DNA of 64,000 bases from Stenotrophomonas sp. SAU14A_NAIMI4_5. GTDB taxonomy: Bacteria; Pseudomonadota; Gammaproteobacteria; Xanthomonadales; Xanthomonadaceae. The notes beneath the pieces are model-generated. The model saw nothing but the letters and a program-made list of their open reading frames with translations, ran no database searches and had not been told where the DNA came from. The translations under genes were made by a program, and so were the position numbers. The stretch spans positions 1,880,777 through 1,944,776 of the forward strand of contig NZ_CP026003.1 in NCBI RefSeq assembly GCF_003086795.1, in the 5' to 3' direction. Shown here piece by piece: positions 32,247 to 41,368 of the stretch (its first letter is position 1; each line of letters opens with the position of its first letter).

Positions 32247-32299
32247 GACCTTCCCCGCCGGACGTTCCACCGCACCACGCTGTTGCAGGAAATCGCACC

Positions 32300-33619
32300 A
32301 TGAGCCACGCCTCCGCCGCTGCACCGCCGCTTGTCCTTGAACGGATGAGTCCCTTCCAGTGGACCGCCATCGCCATCTGCGTGCTGTTGAACATGCTCGA
32401 TGGCTTCGATGTGATGGTCATGGCCTTCACCGCGCCGCACGTGTCGGCGGACTGGGAACTGTCGGGCAAGGTGCTGGGGCTGATGCTCAGTGCCGGCCTG
32501 GTCGGCATGGCGCTGGGTTCGTTCCTGCTGGCGCCGTTGGCGGACCGCTGGGGGCGGCGGCCGATGATCGTCTGCTGCCTGCTGATCCTCACCAGCGGCA
32601 TGGCGCTGTCGGCGCTGGCCGCCAACGCCTGGCAGCTGGGCGCGCTGCGCGTCTACACCGGCATCGGCATCGGCGGCATGCTGGCCGGTGTCGGCGTGAT
32701 CACCGCCGAGTACGCCAACGCCAAGTGGCGCAGCACGGCGGTCGCGCTGCAGGCCACCGGCTATCCGATCGGTGCCACCGCCGGCGGCCTGCTGGCGGCG
32801 TGGATGCTGGAACACTGGTCCTGGCACAGCGTGTTCCTGATCGGCGCAGGCGCGTCGCTGCTGTGCATTCCGCTGGTACTGAAGTGCCTGCCGGAATCGC
32901 TGGATTTCCTGGTCGCGCGTCGCCCGGCCAATGCGCTGCCGCGGCTGAACGCGCTGCTGTCGCGCATGCGCATGCCGGAACTGCAGGCGCTGCCGCCGGC
33001 ACCGGTGCGCAATGGCCAGCGCCAGGGCTATGCGGCGCTGTTCGTGGGTGACCTGCGCCGCGTCGCGCTGCTGATCGCGCTGGCGTTCTTCCTGCACATG
33101 TTCGCCTTCTATTTCGTGCTGAGCTGGACGCCCAAGCTGCTGGTCTCGGCTGGCGTGTCGGCGCAGCAGGGCATCACCGGTGGCGTGCTGCTGAACCTGG
33201 GCGGCATCGTCGGCGGCAGCCTGTTCGGCTGGCTGGCCTCGCGCTGGTCGCTGTCGAAGCTGACCGCAGGCGCGCTGCTGCTGGCGATGGTGTCGATGCT
33301 GGGCTTTGCGGCGTTCAACACGCAGCTGGGCGTGGCCTTCCCGCTGGCCTTCGTGATCGGTGCGGCGCTGTTCGCGGCGATGGCCGGCCTGTACGCGGCG
33401 GCGCCGGTGGTGTTCGCCGCCGAAGTGCGCACCACTGGCTTGGGCTGGGCCATCGGCATCGGCCGCGTCGGCGCGATCCTCTCGCCGCTGACCGTGGGCG
33501 TGCTGGTCGATGGCCACTGGCAGCCGTCCGCGCTGTACGTGCTGTGCGCCTTGCCGCTGCTGCTGGCGGCGTGGGCGTGCCTCGGCCTGCGCGTCGGCGT
33601 CGGCCAGAACCGGCGTTGA
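32300..33619 (+). CDS. MFS transporter, aromatic acid:H+ symporter type
   Basis: The 439-aa protein has 12 predicted membrane helices and the AAHS-family marks: LDGFDVMVMAFTAPHVS in helix 1, the loop motif PLADRWGRRPMI between helices 2 and 3, and a matching internal repeat. PcaK and BenK belong to this family. In this position it most likely imports protocatechuate, or quinate, across the inner membrane. AGGAAATCGCACC precedes the ATG. It is the last gene of the quiC operon; the next gene, pcaI, has its own candidate operator in the 171-bp gap. Confidence 0.88.
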   Translation: MSHASAAAPPLVLERMSPFQWTAIAICVLLNMLDGFDVMVMAFTAPHVSADWELSGKVLGLMLSAGLVGMALGSFLLAPLADRWGRRPMIVCCLLILTSGMALSALAANAWQLGALRVYTGIGIGGMLAGVGVITAEYANAKWRSTAVALQATGYPIGATAGGLLAAWMLEHWSWHSVFLIGAGASLLCIPLVLKCLPESLDFLVARRPANALPRLNALLSRMRMPELQALPPAPVRNGQRQGYAALFVGDLRRVALLIALAFFLHMFAFYFVLSWTPKLLVSAGVSAQQGITGGVLLNLGGIVGGSLFGWLASRWSLSKLTAGALLLAMVSMLGFAAFNTQLGVAFPLAFVIGAALFAAMAGLYAAAPVVFAAEVRTTGLGWAIGIGRVGAILSPLTVGVLVDGHWQPSALYVLCALPLLLAAWACLGLRVGVGQNRR

Positions 33620-33646
33620 ACCGATGGGCGGCGCAGTTCACTCAAT

Positions 33647-33681
33647 GTGCGATTATCGAATCAATGGTCCGAATATCGCAT
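33647..33681 (+). promoter_or_regulatory. Candidate IclR-type operator before pcaI
   Basis: GTGCGATTAT (33647-33656) faces the inverted partner ATGCGATATT on the minus strand (33681-33672), with 15 bases between. The motif and spacing match the pair before quiC (14 bases between). It lies 110 bp before the pcaI start, so it could control the pca genes separately from the qui genes. Confidence 0.55.
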
Positions 33682-33790
33682 TGACCGGACGGGGCGCCGT
33701 GGCGACCATGTCCGGGTCGTGTTTTCCCTTCGCAGTGGCCCTGCAGCGTGGCGGCGATGACCGCCGGAAGGCAGGGCAAGGAGCAATGCA

Positions 33791-34471
33791 GTGATCGACA
33801 AGACCGTGGCCAGCGTGGAAGCAGCGGTGGCCGATATCCATGATGGCGCCACCGTGATGATCGGCGGCTTTGGTACCGCCGGCATGCCCGATGAGCTGAT
33901 CGATGCGCTCATTGCACAGGGCGCGCGCGAACTGACCATCATCAACAACAACGCCGGCAACGGCGATACCGGCCTGGCTGCGCTGATCAAGCACAAGCGC
34001 GTGCGCCGCATCGTCTGCTCCTTCCCGCGCCAGGCCGATTCGCAGCACTTCGATGCGGCTTACCGTGCTGGCGAGATCGAACTGGAGCTGGTGCCGCAGG
34101 GCAACCTGGCCGCACGCATCCACGCCGCCGGTTCCGGCCTGGGCGCGATCTTCACCCCTACCGGCTACGGCACCGAGCTGGCGCAGGGCAAGGAAACGCG
34201 CGAGATCGATGGCCGCCACTACGTGCTCGAATACCCGCTGCATGCCGACTTCGCGCTGATCAAGGCCGACCGTGGCGACCGCTGGGGCAACCTGGTGTAC
34301 CGCAAGACCGCGCGCAACTTCGGCCCGCTGATGGCGATGGCCGCACGCTGCGCCATCGTACAGGTGCGTGAAGTGGTGGCGCTGGGCGAACTGGACCCGG
34401 AGGCCGTGGTGACCCCGGGCATCTTCGTGCAGCGCGTGGTGCCGGTGGCCGCAGAAGGAGTGCAGGCATGA
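33791..34471 (+). CDS. pcaI: 3-oxoadipate CoA-transferase subunit A
   Basis: PcaI with PcaJ moves CoA from succinyl-CoA to beta-ketoadipate, the penultimate step of the pathway. The 226-aa protein shows the alpha-subunit blocks VMIGGFGTAGMPDELIDAL, NNNAGNGDTGLAALIK and FTPTGYGTELAQGKETREIDG. The start codon is GTG at 33791, chosen because AGGAG lies seven bases upstream. The gene overlaps pcaJ by 4 bp (ATGA), which suggests matched synthesis of the two subunits. It begins the pcaIJFHGBDC operon. Confidence 0.93.
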   Translation: MIDKTVASVEAAVADIHDGATVMIGGFGTAGMPDELIDALIAQGARELTIINNNAGNGDTGLAALIKHKRVRRIVCSFPRQADSQHFDAAYRAGEIELELVPQGNLAARIHAAGSGLGAIFTPTGYGTELAQGKETREIDGRHYVLEYPLHADFALIKADRGDRWGNLVYRKTARNFGPLMAMAARCAIVQVREVVALGELDPEAVVTPGIFVQRVVPVAAEGVQA

Positions 34472-35115
34472 ACAAGCTCAGCCGCGAACAGATGGCTGCG
34501 CGCGTGGCGCGCGATATTCCCGAAGGTGCCTACGTCAACCTGGGCATCGGCCTGCCGACCACGGTGGCCAACTTCCTGCCGGCCGACAAGGAGATCTTCC
34601 TGCAGTCGGAAAACGGCCTGCTCGGCATGGGCCCGGCGCCGGCCCCCGGGCAGGAAGATCCGGACCTGATCAACGCCGGCAAGCAGCCGGTCACCCTGCT
34701 CACCGGTGGCTGTTATTTCCACCATGCCGATTCGTTCGCGATGATGCGCGGCGGCCACCTCGACATCTGCGTGCTCGGTGCCTTCCAGGTGTCGGCACAC
34801 GGTGATCTGGCCAACTGGAGCACCGGCGCGCCCGACGCGATTCCCGCCGTGGGCGGCGCGATGGATCTGGCCATCGGTGCCAAGCAGGTCTTCGTGATGA
34901 TGGACCTGTTCACCAAGAAGGGTGAGAGCAAGCTGGTGGCCGAATGCAGCTACCCGCTGACCGGCCTGCGCTGCGTGTCGCGCGTGTATACCGATGTGGC
35001 GGTGTTCGACCTCGGCGCCGACGGCGCGACCGTGCTGGAGATGGTCGAGGGCATGGACATCGAACAACTGCGTGAACTGACCGGCCTGCCGCTGGCACTG
35101 GCCGAGGGAGCCTGA
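34468..35115 (+). CDS. pcaJ: 3-oxoadipate CoA-transferase subunit B
   Basis: This 215-aa beta subunit carries the catalytic glutamate in the motif [10 protein letters not shown], which forms the enzyme-CoA thioester, preceded by [16 protein letters not shown]. It overlaps pcaI by 4 bp and ends one base before the pcaF start. Length and motifs are standard for the two-subunit type. Confidence 0.94.
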   Translation: MNKLSREQMAARVARDIPEGAYVNLGIGLPTTVANFLPADKEIFLQSENGLLGMGPAPAPGQEDPDLINAGKQPVTLLTGGCYFHHADSFAMMRGGHLDICVLGAFQVSAHGDLANWSTGAPDAIPAVGGAMDLAIGAKQVFVMMDLFTKKGESKLVAECSYPLTGLRCVSRVYTDVAVFDLGADGATVLEMVEGMDIEQLRELTGLPLALAEGA

Positions 35116-35116
35116 G

Positions 35117-36331
35117 ATGAGCCTGCACGAAACCTATATCGTTGATGGCATCCGCACCCCGATCGGCCGTTACGGCGGCGCGCTGTCCGGCGTGCGCGCC
35201 GACGACCTCGGCGCGATTCCGCTGAAGGCGCTGCTGGCGCACCACCCGCAGCTGGATCCGGCGCTGGTCGAGGATGTCTACCTGGGCTGTGCCAACCAGG
35301 CCGGCGAAGACAACCGCAACGTCGCCCGCATGAGCCTGCTGCTGGCCGGCCTGCCGGTGACGGTGCCGGGCAGCACGATCAATCGCCTGTGTGGTTCCGG
35401 CCTGGATGCGATCGGCACCGTGGCCCGTGGCATCGCCGCCGGCGAACTCGGCCTGGCCATTGCCGGTGGCGTTGAATCGATGTCGCGCGCGCCGTTCGTG
35501 ATGGGCAAGGCGACTTCGCCGTTCGCACGCGACCAGCAGATCGAAGACACCACCATGGGCTGGCGCTTCATCAACCCGCGCCTGCGCGAACTGCACGGCG
35601 TGGAGACCATGGGCCAGACCGCCGAGAACGTGGCCGAGCGCTACGGCATCAGCCGCGAGGACCAGGATGCATTCGCCCTGCGCAGCCAGCAGCGCACCGC
35701 CGCCGCGCAGGCGCGCGGTTTCTTCGACGGCGAGATCGTGGCGGTGGACGTGCCAGGCCGCAAGCGCGGCGAGACCGTGACCGTCGACCGCGATGAACAT
35801 CCGCGCGGCGATACCACCGCCGAGGCGCTTGCCAAGCTGAAGCCGCTGTTCCGCCAGCCGGGCACGGTCACCGCGGGCAACGCCTCGGGCATCAACGACG
35901 GTGCCGCCGCATTGCTGCTCGCTTCGGGCGAGCAGGTGAAGGCGCTGGGGCTGACCCCGCGCGCGCGCATCCTCGGCTTTGCCGGCGCCGGCGTCGAGCC
36001 GGCGATCATGGGCATGGGCCCGGTGCCGGCCAGCCAGAAGCTGATGGCGCGGCTGGGCCTGACCATCACCGATTTCGATGCCATCGAACTGAATGAAGCG
36101 TTCGCCTCGCAGGGCCTGGCCTGCATGCGCCAGCTCGGCCTGGCCGACGATGCCGCGCACGTGAACCCCAACGGCGGCGCCATCGCCCTGGGCCACCCGC
36201 TGGGCATGAGTGGCGCGCGCCTGGCGCTGACCCTGCTGCGCCAGCTGGAGGCCAGTGGCGGCCGCCGCGGCCTGGCGACGATGTGCATCGGCGTGGGGCA
36301 GGGCGTGGCGCTGGCCATCGAGCGCGTGTAA
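35117..36331 (+). CDS. pcaF: Beta-ketoadipyl-CoA thiolase
   Basis: PcaF cleaves beta-ketoadipyl-CoA to succinyl-CoA and acetyl-CoA. The 404-aa thiolase has the acyl-binding cysteine in [11 protein letters not shown], the motif [18 protein letters not shown] with the catalytic histidine, and the second cysteine in MCIGVGQG near the C terminus. GGGAG precedes the ATG. It starts one base after pcaJ. The gene order supports PcaF rather than a general acetyl-CoA acetyltransferase. Confidence 0.93.
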   Translation: MSLHETYIVDGIRTPIGRYGGALSGVRADDLGAIPLKALLAHHPQLDPALVEDVYLGCANQAGEDNRNVARMSLLLAGLPVTVPGSTINRLCGSGLDAIGTVARGIAAGELGLAIAGGVESMSRAPFVMGKATSPFARDQQIEDTTMGWRFINPRLRELHGVETMGQTAENVAERYGISREDQDAFALRSQQRTAAAQARGFFDGEIVAVDVPGRKRGETVTVDRDEHPRGDTTAEALAKLKPLFRQPGTVTAGNASGINDGAAALLLASGEQVKALGLTPRARILGFAGAGVEPAIMGMGPVPASQKLMARLGLTITDFDAIELNEAFASQGLACMRQLGLADDAAHVNPNGGAIALGHPLGMSGARLALTLLRQLEASGGRRGLATMCIGVGQGVALAIERV

Positions 36332-36400
36332 GCCTTCCCCCGTATCCATGATCTGCAAGACAGCCGCGGCCTTCGGGCCGCTCGCCAACAGGAGTACGCC

Positions 36401-37111
36401 ATGAGCGATCCCACCGAACTGCGCGGCTACCGCAAGCCGTACCCCGGCAGCCAGCCGCCGCGCATCCATCTGCCGTATGCCTCCACCGCGCTGCGTGGCC
36501 CGGGTACCGACCCGATCGCCATCCCGGTGACGCTCTCGGAAGTGACCGGCCCGAGCATCAACCGCATCACCCTGGGTGAGCATGCCGCAGACCTGACCGC
36601 CGGTTTCCCCGGCCAGCCGCAGGGCGAGCGCATCATCGTCAGCGGCCGCGTGCTGGACGAGAACGGCCGCCCGGTGCGCAACACCGTGGTCGAGGTCTGG
36701 CAGTGCAACGCCGCCGGCCGCTACCTGCACAAGGGCGACCAGCACGATGCGCCGCTGGACCCGAACTTCAAGGGCACCGGCCAGGTGCTGACCGACAGCG
36801 AAGGCCGCTACCGGTTCACCACCATCAAGCCGGGCGCGTACCCGTGGCGCAACCACTACAACGCCTGGCGCCCGGCGCACATCCATTTCTCGCTGCATGG
36901 CGATGGCATCGGCCAGCGCCTGGTCACGCAGATGTACTTCCCCAACGACCCGCTGCTGGCGTTCGACCCGATCTATAACTGCGTGGACGACGCCAAGGCG
37001 CGCGAGCGCATGGTGTCCTCGTTCGACTGGGAAAACACCGCCAACGAATTCGCGCTCGGCTACCGCTTCGACATCGTGCTGCGCGGTCGCAAGATGACCG
37101 TCTGGGAGTAA
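36401..37111 (+). CDS. pcaH: Protocatechuate 3,4-dioxygenase beta subunit
   Basis: PcaH holds the non-haem Fe(III) and, with PcaG, opens the protocatechuate ring between the two hydroxyl carbons to give 3-carboxy-cis,cis-muconate. The 236-aa product has the intradiol core VVEVWQCNAAGRYLHKGD, YRFTTIKPGAYPWRNHYNAWRPAHIHFSLHG (with the iron-binding tyrosine and two histidines) and QMYFPNDPL. AGGAG lies just before the ATG. pcaG follows after four bases. Confidence 0.95.
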   Translation: MSDPTELRGYRKPYPGSQPPRIHLPYASTALRGPGTDPIAIPVTLSEVTGPSINRITLGEHAADLTAGFPGQPQGERIIVSGRVLDENGRPVRNTVVEVWQCNAAGRYLHKGDQHDAPLDPNFKGTGQVLTDSEGRYRFTTIKPGAYPWRNHYNAWRPAHIHFSLHGDGIGQRLVTQMYFPNDPLLAFDPIYNCVDDAKARERMVSSFDWENTANEFALGYRFDIVLRGRKMTVWE

Positions 37112-37115
37112 GACC

Positions 37116-37679
37116 ATGAGTTTCCAATCCACTCCGTGGCAGACCGTGGGCCCGTACTACCGCCTGGGCCTGGAACCGCTGTACCGCACCGAGATCGCCC
37201 CGGCCACCGCGCAGGGCGAGCGCATCGAAGTGCAGGGCCAGGTATTCGATGGCAATGGCACGCCGGTGTCCGATGCCGTGCTGGAAATCTGGCAGGCCGA
37301 CGCGCAGGGCATCTACGCCCATGGCGAAGACCCGCGCCGTGATGACCACGATCCGGCCTTCGATGGCTGGGGCCGTGTGCCCACCGACGACCAGGGCCGC
37401 TTCGCCTTCACCACCGTCAAGCCGGGCCGCGTGCCGGGCCTGCGTGGCGAGCCGCAGGCACCGCACCTGGTGGTGCTGGTATTCATGCGCGGCCTGCTGC
37501 AGGCCACCCGTGGCCGCATCTACTTCAGTGATGAAGCCGGCAACGGCGAGGATGGCATCCTCGCGCTGGTGCCCGCCGAGCGCCGCCACACCCTGGTCGC
37601 ACAGGCGCAGGGCAAGGGCCTGTACCACTGGAACGTGCGCATGCAGGGCCCGGACGAGACCGTGTTCTTCGCTTACTGA
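37116..37679 (+). CDS. pcaG: Protocatechuate 3,4-dioxygenase alpha subunit
   Basis: The 187-aa alpha subunit begins FQSTPWQTVGPYYRLGL and has the intradiol-type core AVLEIWQADAQGIYAHGED but lacks the full set of iron ligands, as expected for PcaG. It forms the substrate pocket with PcaH. GGAG of the pcaH end serves as its ribosome binding site four bases after the pcaH stop. Confidence 0.94.
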   Translation: MSFQSTPWQTVGPYYRLGLEPLYRTEIAPATAQGERIEVQGQVFDGNGTPVSDAVLEIWQADAQGIYAHGEDPRRDDHDPAFDGWGRVPTDDQGRFAFTTVKPGRVPGLRGEPQAPHLVVLVFMRGLLQATRGRIYFSDEAGNGEDGILALVPAERRHTLVAQAQGKGLYHWNVRMQGPDETVFFAY

Positions 37680-37769
37680 TCGCGGCGCGGCCAACGCGCC
37701 TTCCGGCCACTCCACGCCCGCGTGCAGCGGGCGCGGGTAAGCTGTGGCCACCCAGGATGGACTGCACCG

Positions 37770-39113
37770 ATGAGCCACTCCCCAACGCTGCTGGGCGGTC
37801 TGTTCGGCGACCCCGCCGTCGACGCCGTGTTCAGTGATGAAGCACGCCTGCAGGCGATGCTGGATGTCGAACGCGCCCTGGCGCGCGCGCAGGTGCAGTG
37901 CGGGGTGATCCCCGCCGCTGCGCTGGCCCCGATCGAAGCGGCGTGCAGCGCCGATCTGTATGCGATTCCCGCGTTGTCGGCGGCGACCGCACTGGCTGGG
38001 AATCCGGCCATTCCACTGGTCAAGGCACTCACCGCACAGGTCAAAGCGAGCGACGCCGAAGCTGCGCGCTGGGTGCACTGGGGCGCGACCAGTCAGGACA
38101 TCATCGACAGCGGCGCGATGCTGCAGCTGCGCGCGGCGGTCAGCCACGTGCAGGCGCGCCTGCAACTGCTGTGTACCGCGCTGGCGCGGCTGGCCGAGGC
38201 CGAGCGCGGCACCGGCCTGCCCGGGCGCACGCTGCTGCAGCAGGCGGTGCCGGTCACCTTCGGCCTGAAGGCCGCCGGTTGGCTCGATGCGCTGCAGCGC
38301 AGCCAGCGGCGCCTCGATGCGCTGGCCGAAGACACCCTGGTCCTGCAGTTCGGCGGTGCCGCCGGTACGCTGGCCTCGCTGCAGACGCGCGGGCTGGACG
38401 TGGCCGAAGCCCTGGCCGCCGAGCTGCAGCTGCCGTTGCCGGCGCTGCCCTGGCACACCGCGCGTGACCGCATCGCCGAGTTCGGCAGCGTGTTCGCGCT
38501 GCTGACAGGCAGCCTGGGCAAGATCGCCACCGACATCGTGCTGCTGATGCAGTCCGAGGTGGCGGAAGCGTTCGAGCCGGCGGGCGAGGGCAAGGGCGGT
38601 TCCTCGGCGATGCCGCACAAGCGCAACCCGGTCGGCTGCGTGGCCGCCATTGCCGCGGCCACGCGCGTGCCTGGCCTGCTGTCGACGCTGTTCGCTGCCA
38701 TGCCGCAGCCGCACGAGCGCGCGGCCGGGCAGTGGCATGCCGAGTGGGACACGGTGCCGGAGATCGTGCGCCTGTGCGCCGGCAGCCTGGCCCAGGTGAC
38801 CGTGGTGGTGCAGGGCCTGCAGCTGGACCGCGAGCGCATGCGCCACCATCTGGACAGCCATGGTGGCCTGCTCTATGCCGAAGCCTTGGCGGTCACCCTG
38901 GGCGAGCGCATCGGCAAGCCGGCCGCGCATGCGCTGGTGGAACAGGCGGCCAAGCAGGCACTGGCGCAGTCGCTGCATCTGCGCGAGGTGCTGGCGCAGA
39001 CGCCGGAGGTCACCGCGCAGCTTTCGCCCGCACAACTGGATGCCCTGTTCGCCGCCGACAGCTGGCGCGGCATGGCCGATACCTGGATCGACCGCGTGCT
39101 CGCGCGCGGCTAA
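37770..39113 (+). CDS. pcaB: 3-carboxy-cis,cis-muconate cycloisomerase
   Basis: PcaB lactonises carboxymuconate to gamma-carboxymuconolactone. The 447-aa protein belongs to the fumarase/argininosuccinate lyase superfamily. It shows WGATSQDIIDSG, the early helical bundle, and the signature GKGGSSAMPHKRNPVGC with the flexible catalytic serine loop. The start at 37770 (MSHSPTLLGGLFG) is the family start; an upstream in-frame ATG at 37722 adds unrelated residues. The gap from pcaG is 90 bp. Confidence 0.93.
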   Translation: MSHSPTLLGGLFGDPAVDAVFSDEARLQAMLDVERALARAQVQCGVIPAAALAPIEAACSADLYAIPALSAATALAGNPAIPLVKALTAQVKASDAEAARWVHWGATSQDIIDSGAMLQLRAAVSHVQARLQLLCTALARLAEAERGTGLPGRTLLQQAVPVTFGLKAAGWLDALQRSQRRLDALAEDTLVLQFGGAAGTLASLQTRGLDVAEALAAELQLPLPALPWHTARDRIAEFGSVFALLTGSLGKIATDIVLLMQSEVAEAFEPAGEGKGGSSAMPHKRNPVGCVAAIAAATRVPGLLSTLFAAMPQPHERAAGQWHAEWDTVPEIVRLCAGSLAQVTVVVQGLQLDRERMRHHLDSHGGLLYAEALAVTLGERIGKPAAHALVEQAAKQALAQSLHLREVLAQTPEVTAQLSPAQLDALFAADSWRGMADTWIDRVLARG

Positions 39114-39139
39114 TCCCTACGTTCAACGCTGGAGCCCCC

Positions 39140-39925
39140 ATGCCCTTCCTCGACCTTCCGCAGCATCGCCTGCATTACCAGACCGAAGGCCGCGCCGATG
39201 GCCCGTGGCTGACCTTCTGCAACTCGCTCGGTACCGACCTGGGCATGTGGCAGCCGCAGGTGGATGCGCTGGCCTCGCAGTACCGCATCCTGCGCTATGA
39301 CCGTCGCGGCCATGGCCATTCCAGTGCGCCGCCGGGCCTGTACACCGTGGCCGAGCTGGGCGCCGACGTGCTGGCCCTGTGGGATCACCTCGGCATCGAG
39401 CGCAGCCACTTCTGCGGCCTGTCAATCGGCGGCCTGACCGGGCAGTGGCTGGGCGTGCATGCCGGCAGCCGCCTGCGTACGCTCACCGTGGCCGCCACCG
39501 CAGCGAAGATCGGCACGCTGGACGGCTGGCAGGCGCGCATCGCCCAGGTCCAGCACGATGGCCTGCTGCCGCTGGTGGATGGCACCCGTGAGCGCTGGTT
39601 CACCGCCGGCTTCGCACAGACCCATGCCAGCCAGGTGGAAGACATCCTGCAGCGCTTCCTGGCCACCAGCGTCGAAGGCTACGCCGGTTGTTGCAACGCG
39701 GTGGGCACGGCCGACTTCCGTGATGTGCTGGGCCGGATCGGCGTGCCGCTGCTGGCCATTGCCGGTGATGACGATCCGGTCTGCGTGCCGGCCGAGCTGC
39801 AGGCGATCGCCGAGGGCGTGGCGCAGGGGCGTTATGCCGCTGTAGCAGGCCGCCACATCTGCAACCTGGAATCGCCGCAGGCGTTCACTGACGCACTGGC
39901 CGCGCATCTTTCCGCGCCGCACTGA
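39140..39925 (+). CDS. pcaD: 3-oxoadipate enol-lactonase
   Basis: PcaD hydrolyses beta-ketoadipate enol-lactone to beta-ketoadipate. The 261-aa alpha/beta hydrolase has the oxyanion segment FCNSLGTDLGMW, the nucleophile elbow GLSIGGLTGQWLG, the acid in AGDDDPVCVP and the histidine in AGRHICNLESP. ATG 39140 has GGAG upstream. A longer frame starting inside pcaB is rejected. The protein is separate from PcaC here, not a PcaCD (PcaL) fusion. Confidence 0.94.
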   Translation: MPFLDLPQHRLHYQTEGRADGPWLTFCNSLGTDLGMWQPQVDALASQYRILRYDRRGHGHSSAPPGLYTVAELGADVLALWDHLGIERSHFCGLSIGGLTGQWLGVHAGSRLRTLTVAATAAKIGTLDGWQARIAQVQHDGLLPLVDGTRERWFTAGFAQTHASQVEDILQRFLATSVEGYAGCCNAVGTADFRDVLGRIGVPLLAIAGDDDPVCVPAELQAIAEGVAQGRYAAVAGRHICNLESPQAFTDALAAHLSAPH

Positions 39926-39947
39926 ATCACTCAACAGGATGACGACG

Positions 39948-40334
39948 ATGGACGAACAGGAACGCTACGAAGCCGGCCTTGCGGTGCGCCGCCAGGTGCT
40001 GGGCGAGGCGCATGTCGACCGCTCGCTGCAGGCGCGCACGGAATTCACGACTGAATTCCAGGATTTCATCACCCGCACGGCATGGGGCACGGTGTGGACC
40101 CGCGAGGGACTGCCGCGGCACACGCGCTCGCTGCTGACCATCGTGATGATGGTGGCGCTGGGCCATGACGAGGAATTCAAGCTGCACATCCGCGCCGCCC
40201 GCAACAACGGGGTGACGCCGGAGGAGATCAAGGAAGTGCTGCTGCAGGCGGCGATCTACTGCGGCGTGCCGGCGGCCAATCACGCGTTCGCGCTGGCCAA
40301 GCCGATCCTGGAAGAGCAGGCTTCGGAGCGCTGA
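39948..40334 (+). CDS. pcaC: 4-carboxymuconolactone decarboxylase
   Basis: PcaC decarboxylates gamma-carboxymuconolactone to the enol-lactone used by PcaD. The 128-aa protein has the CMD/AhpD-type helical fold with RYEAGLAVRRQVLGEAHVD, RHTRSLLTIVMMVALG and IKEVLLQAAIYCGVPAANHAF. I chose the ATG at 39948, because AGGA lies eight bases upstream, over the in-frame ATG at 39939. It ends the pca operon and is followed by a SMAG dimer. Confidence 0.94.
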   Translation: MDEQERYEAGLAVRRQVLGEAHVDRSLQARTEFTTEFQDFITRTAWGTVWTREGLPRHTRSLLTIVMMVALGHDEEFKLHIRAARNNGVTPEEIKEVLLQAAIYCGVPAANHAFALAKPILEEQASER

Positions 40335-40342
40335 TACGGAAT

Positions 40343-40405
40343 CCGCCGGGCATGGCCCGGCGCTACCACCGCGCGGCCCCGGTAGCGCCGGGCCGTGCCC
40401 GGCGG
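40343..40405. repeat. SMAG dimer after pcaC
   Basis: Two hairpins, CGCCGGGC/GCCCGGCG type, face each other at 40343-40368 (ending CTACC) and 40380-40405 (starting GGTAG). They lie between the convergent pcaC and IclR genes, where transcripts from both strands end. Confidence 0.75.
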
Positions 40406-40412
40406 CTTTGCG

Positions 40413-41282
40413 TCAATTCAACAACATGCCCAAGCGCTGCGCCGCCTCGCGCAGGCGCGGCAGCAGCTGGGTCTGCATCACGCCCAGGCCGATGCGGCCC
40501 GCCTGGGTGCCGATGTTCAGCGCGGCCACCACCTCGCCGCTGCGCGAATGCACCGGCACGGCGATCGAGCGCAGGCCGATCTCCAGTTCCTGGTCGACCA
40601 GCGAGACGCCTTCGCGGCGCACCTTTTCCAGCAGGTCGAGGAAATCGTCCATGCGGGTGACCGTGCGTTCGGTGCGCGGCCGCAGCGGATTGCGTTCCAG
40701 ATAGCCTTCCAGCGTGTCGCGCGGCAGCGCCGACAGCAGCACGCGGCCCATCGAGGTGCAGTACGCCGGCAGGCGGCTGCCCGCCCGCAGGCCGATCGAC
40801 ATGATGCGCACGGTTTCCGCGCGCGCCACGTACAGTATGTCATCGCCGTCGAGCACGCCCAGCGAGCAGGATTCGTGCACGTCATCGCGCAGGGCATCCA
40901 GCACCGGTTGCGCCGCCGCCGTCATCGACGACGAGGCGACATAGGCGCCGCCCATGCCCAGCACGCGCGGCAGCAGCACGAAGCCACGGCCCTGTTCGCC
41001 GACGTAACCCAACTTTTCCAGCGTGTACAGCACGCGCCGTACCGCTGCGCGCGAGATGCCCGTATCGGTGCTGATCTGCGACATCGTCACTTCGCGCGGG
41101 TGCTGCGAGAACACGCTCAGTACAGCCAGGCCGCGGCCGAGCGAGGTCATGAAATCCGGGTCGCCCTGGTTGTCCTGGATCTGCTGCATCAGCTCATGGG
41201 CCAGGCCACGATCCTGCGGTGGCGCAGGCGGGCGCTTGGGGCGGCGGCTGGGAGGAACGGCAGGCATGGCAGCAGCTTTCAT
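40413..41282 (-). CDS. IclR-family regulator of the pca-qui cluster (PcaR/PcaU-like)
   Basis: The 289-aa protein has a proline/arginine-rich N terminus, an IclR winged helix (SLGRGLAVLSVFSQHPREVTMSQISTDTGISRAAVRRVLYTLEKLGYV) and the C-terminal effector domain with ESCSLGVLDGDDILYVAR and TSMGRVLLSALP. PcaR, PcaU and PobR belong here; the first two activate protocatechuate genes in response to beta-ketoadipate or protocatechuate. Its place between the pca operon and quiA, plus the shared operator motifs, supports control of this cluster. It follows quiA by 86 bp on the same strand. Start 41282 is chosen; ATG 41267 is possible, and neither has a strong ribosome binding site. Confidence 0.85.
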   Translation of the reverse strand: MKAAAMPAVPPSRRPKRPPAPPQDRGLAHELMQQIQDNQGDPDFMTSLGRGLAVLSVFSQHPREVTMSQISTDTGISRAAVRRVLYTLEKLGYVGEQGRGFVLLPRVLGMGGAYVASSSMTAAAQPVLDALRDDVHESCSLGVLDGDDILYVARAETVRIMSIGLRAGSRLPAYCTSMGRVLLSALPRDTLEGYLERNPLRPRTERTVTRMDDFLDLLEKVRREGVSLVDQELEIGLRSIAVPVHSRSGEVVAALNIGTQAGRIGLGVMQTQLLPRLREAAQRLGMLLN

Positions 41283-41368
41283 CAGGTTCGACCTTGCATG
41301 GTAAGCGCTGGAACCGGCAACCGGTACCCACGCGGCGCAGCCATGCAGGCTGCACCGCGTGGCACGGC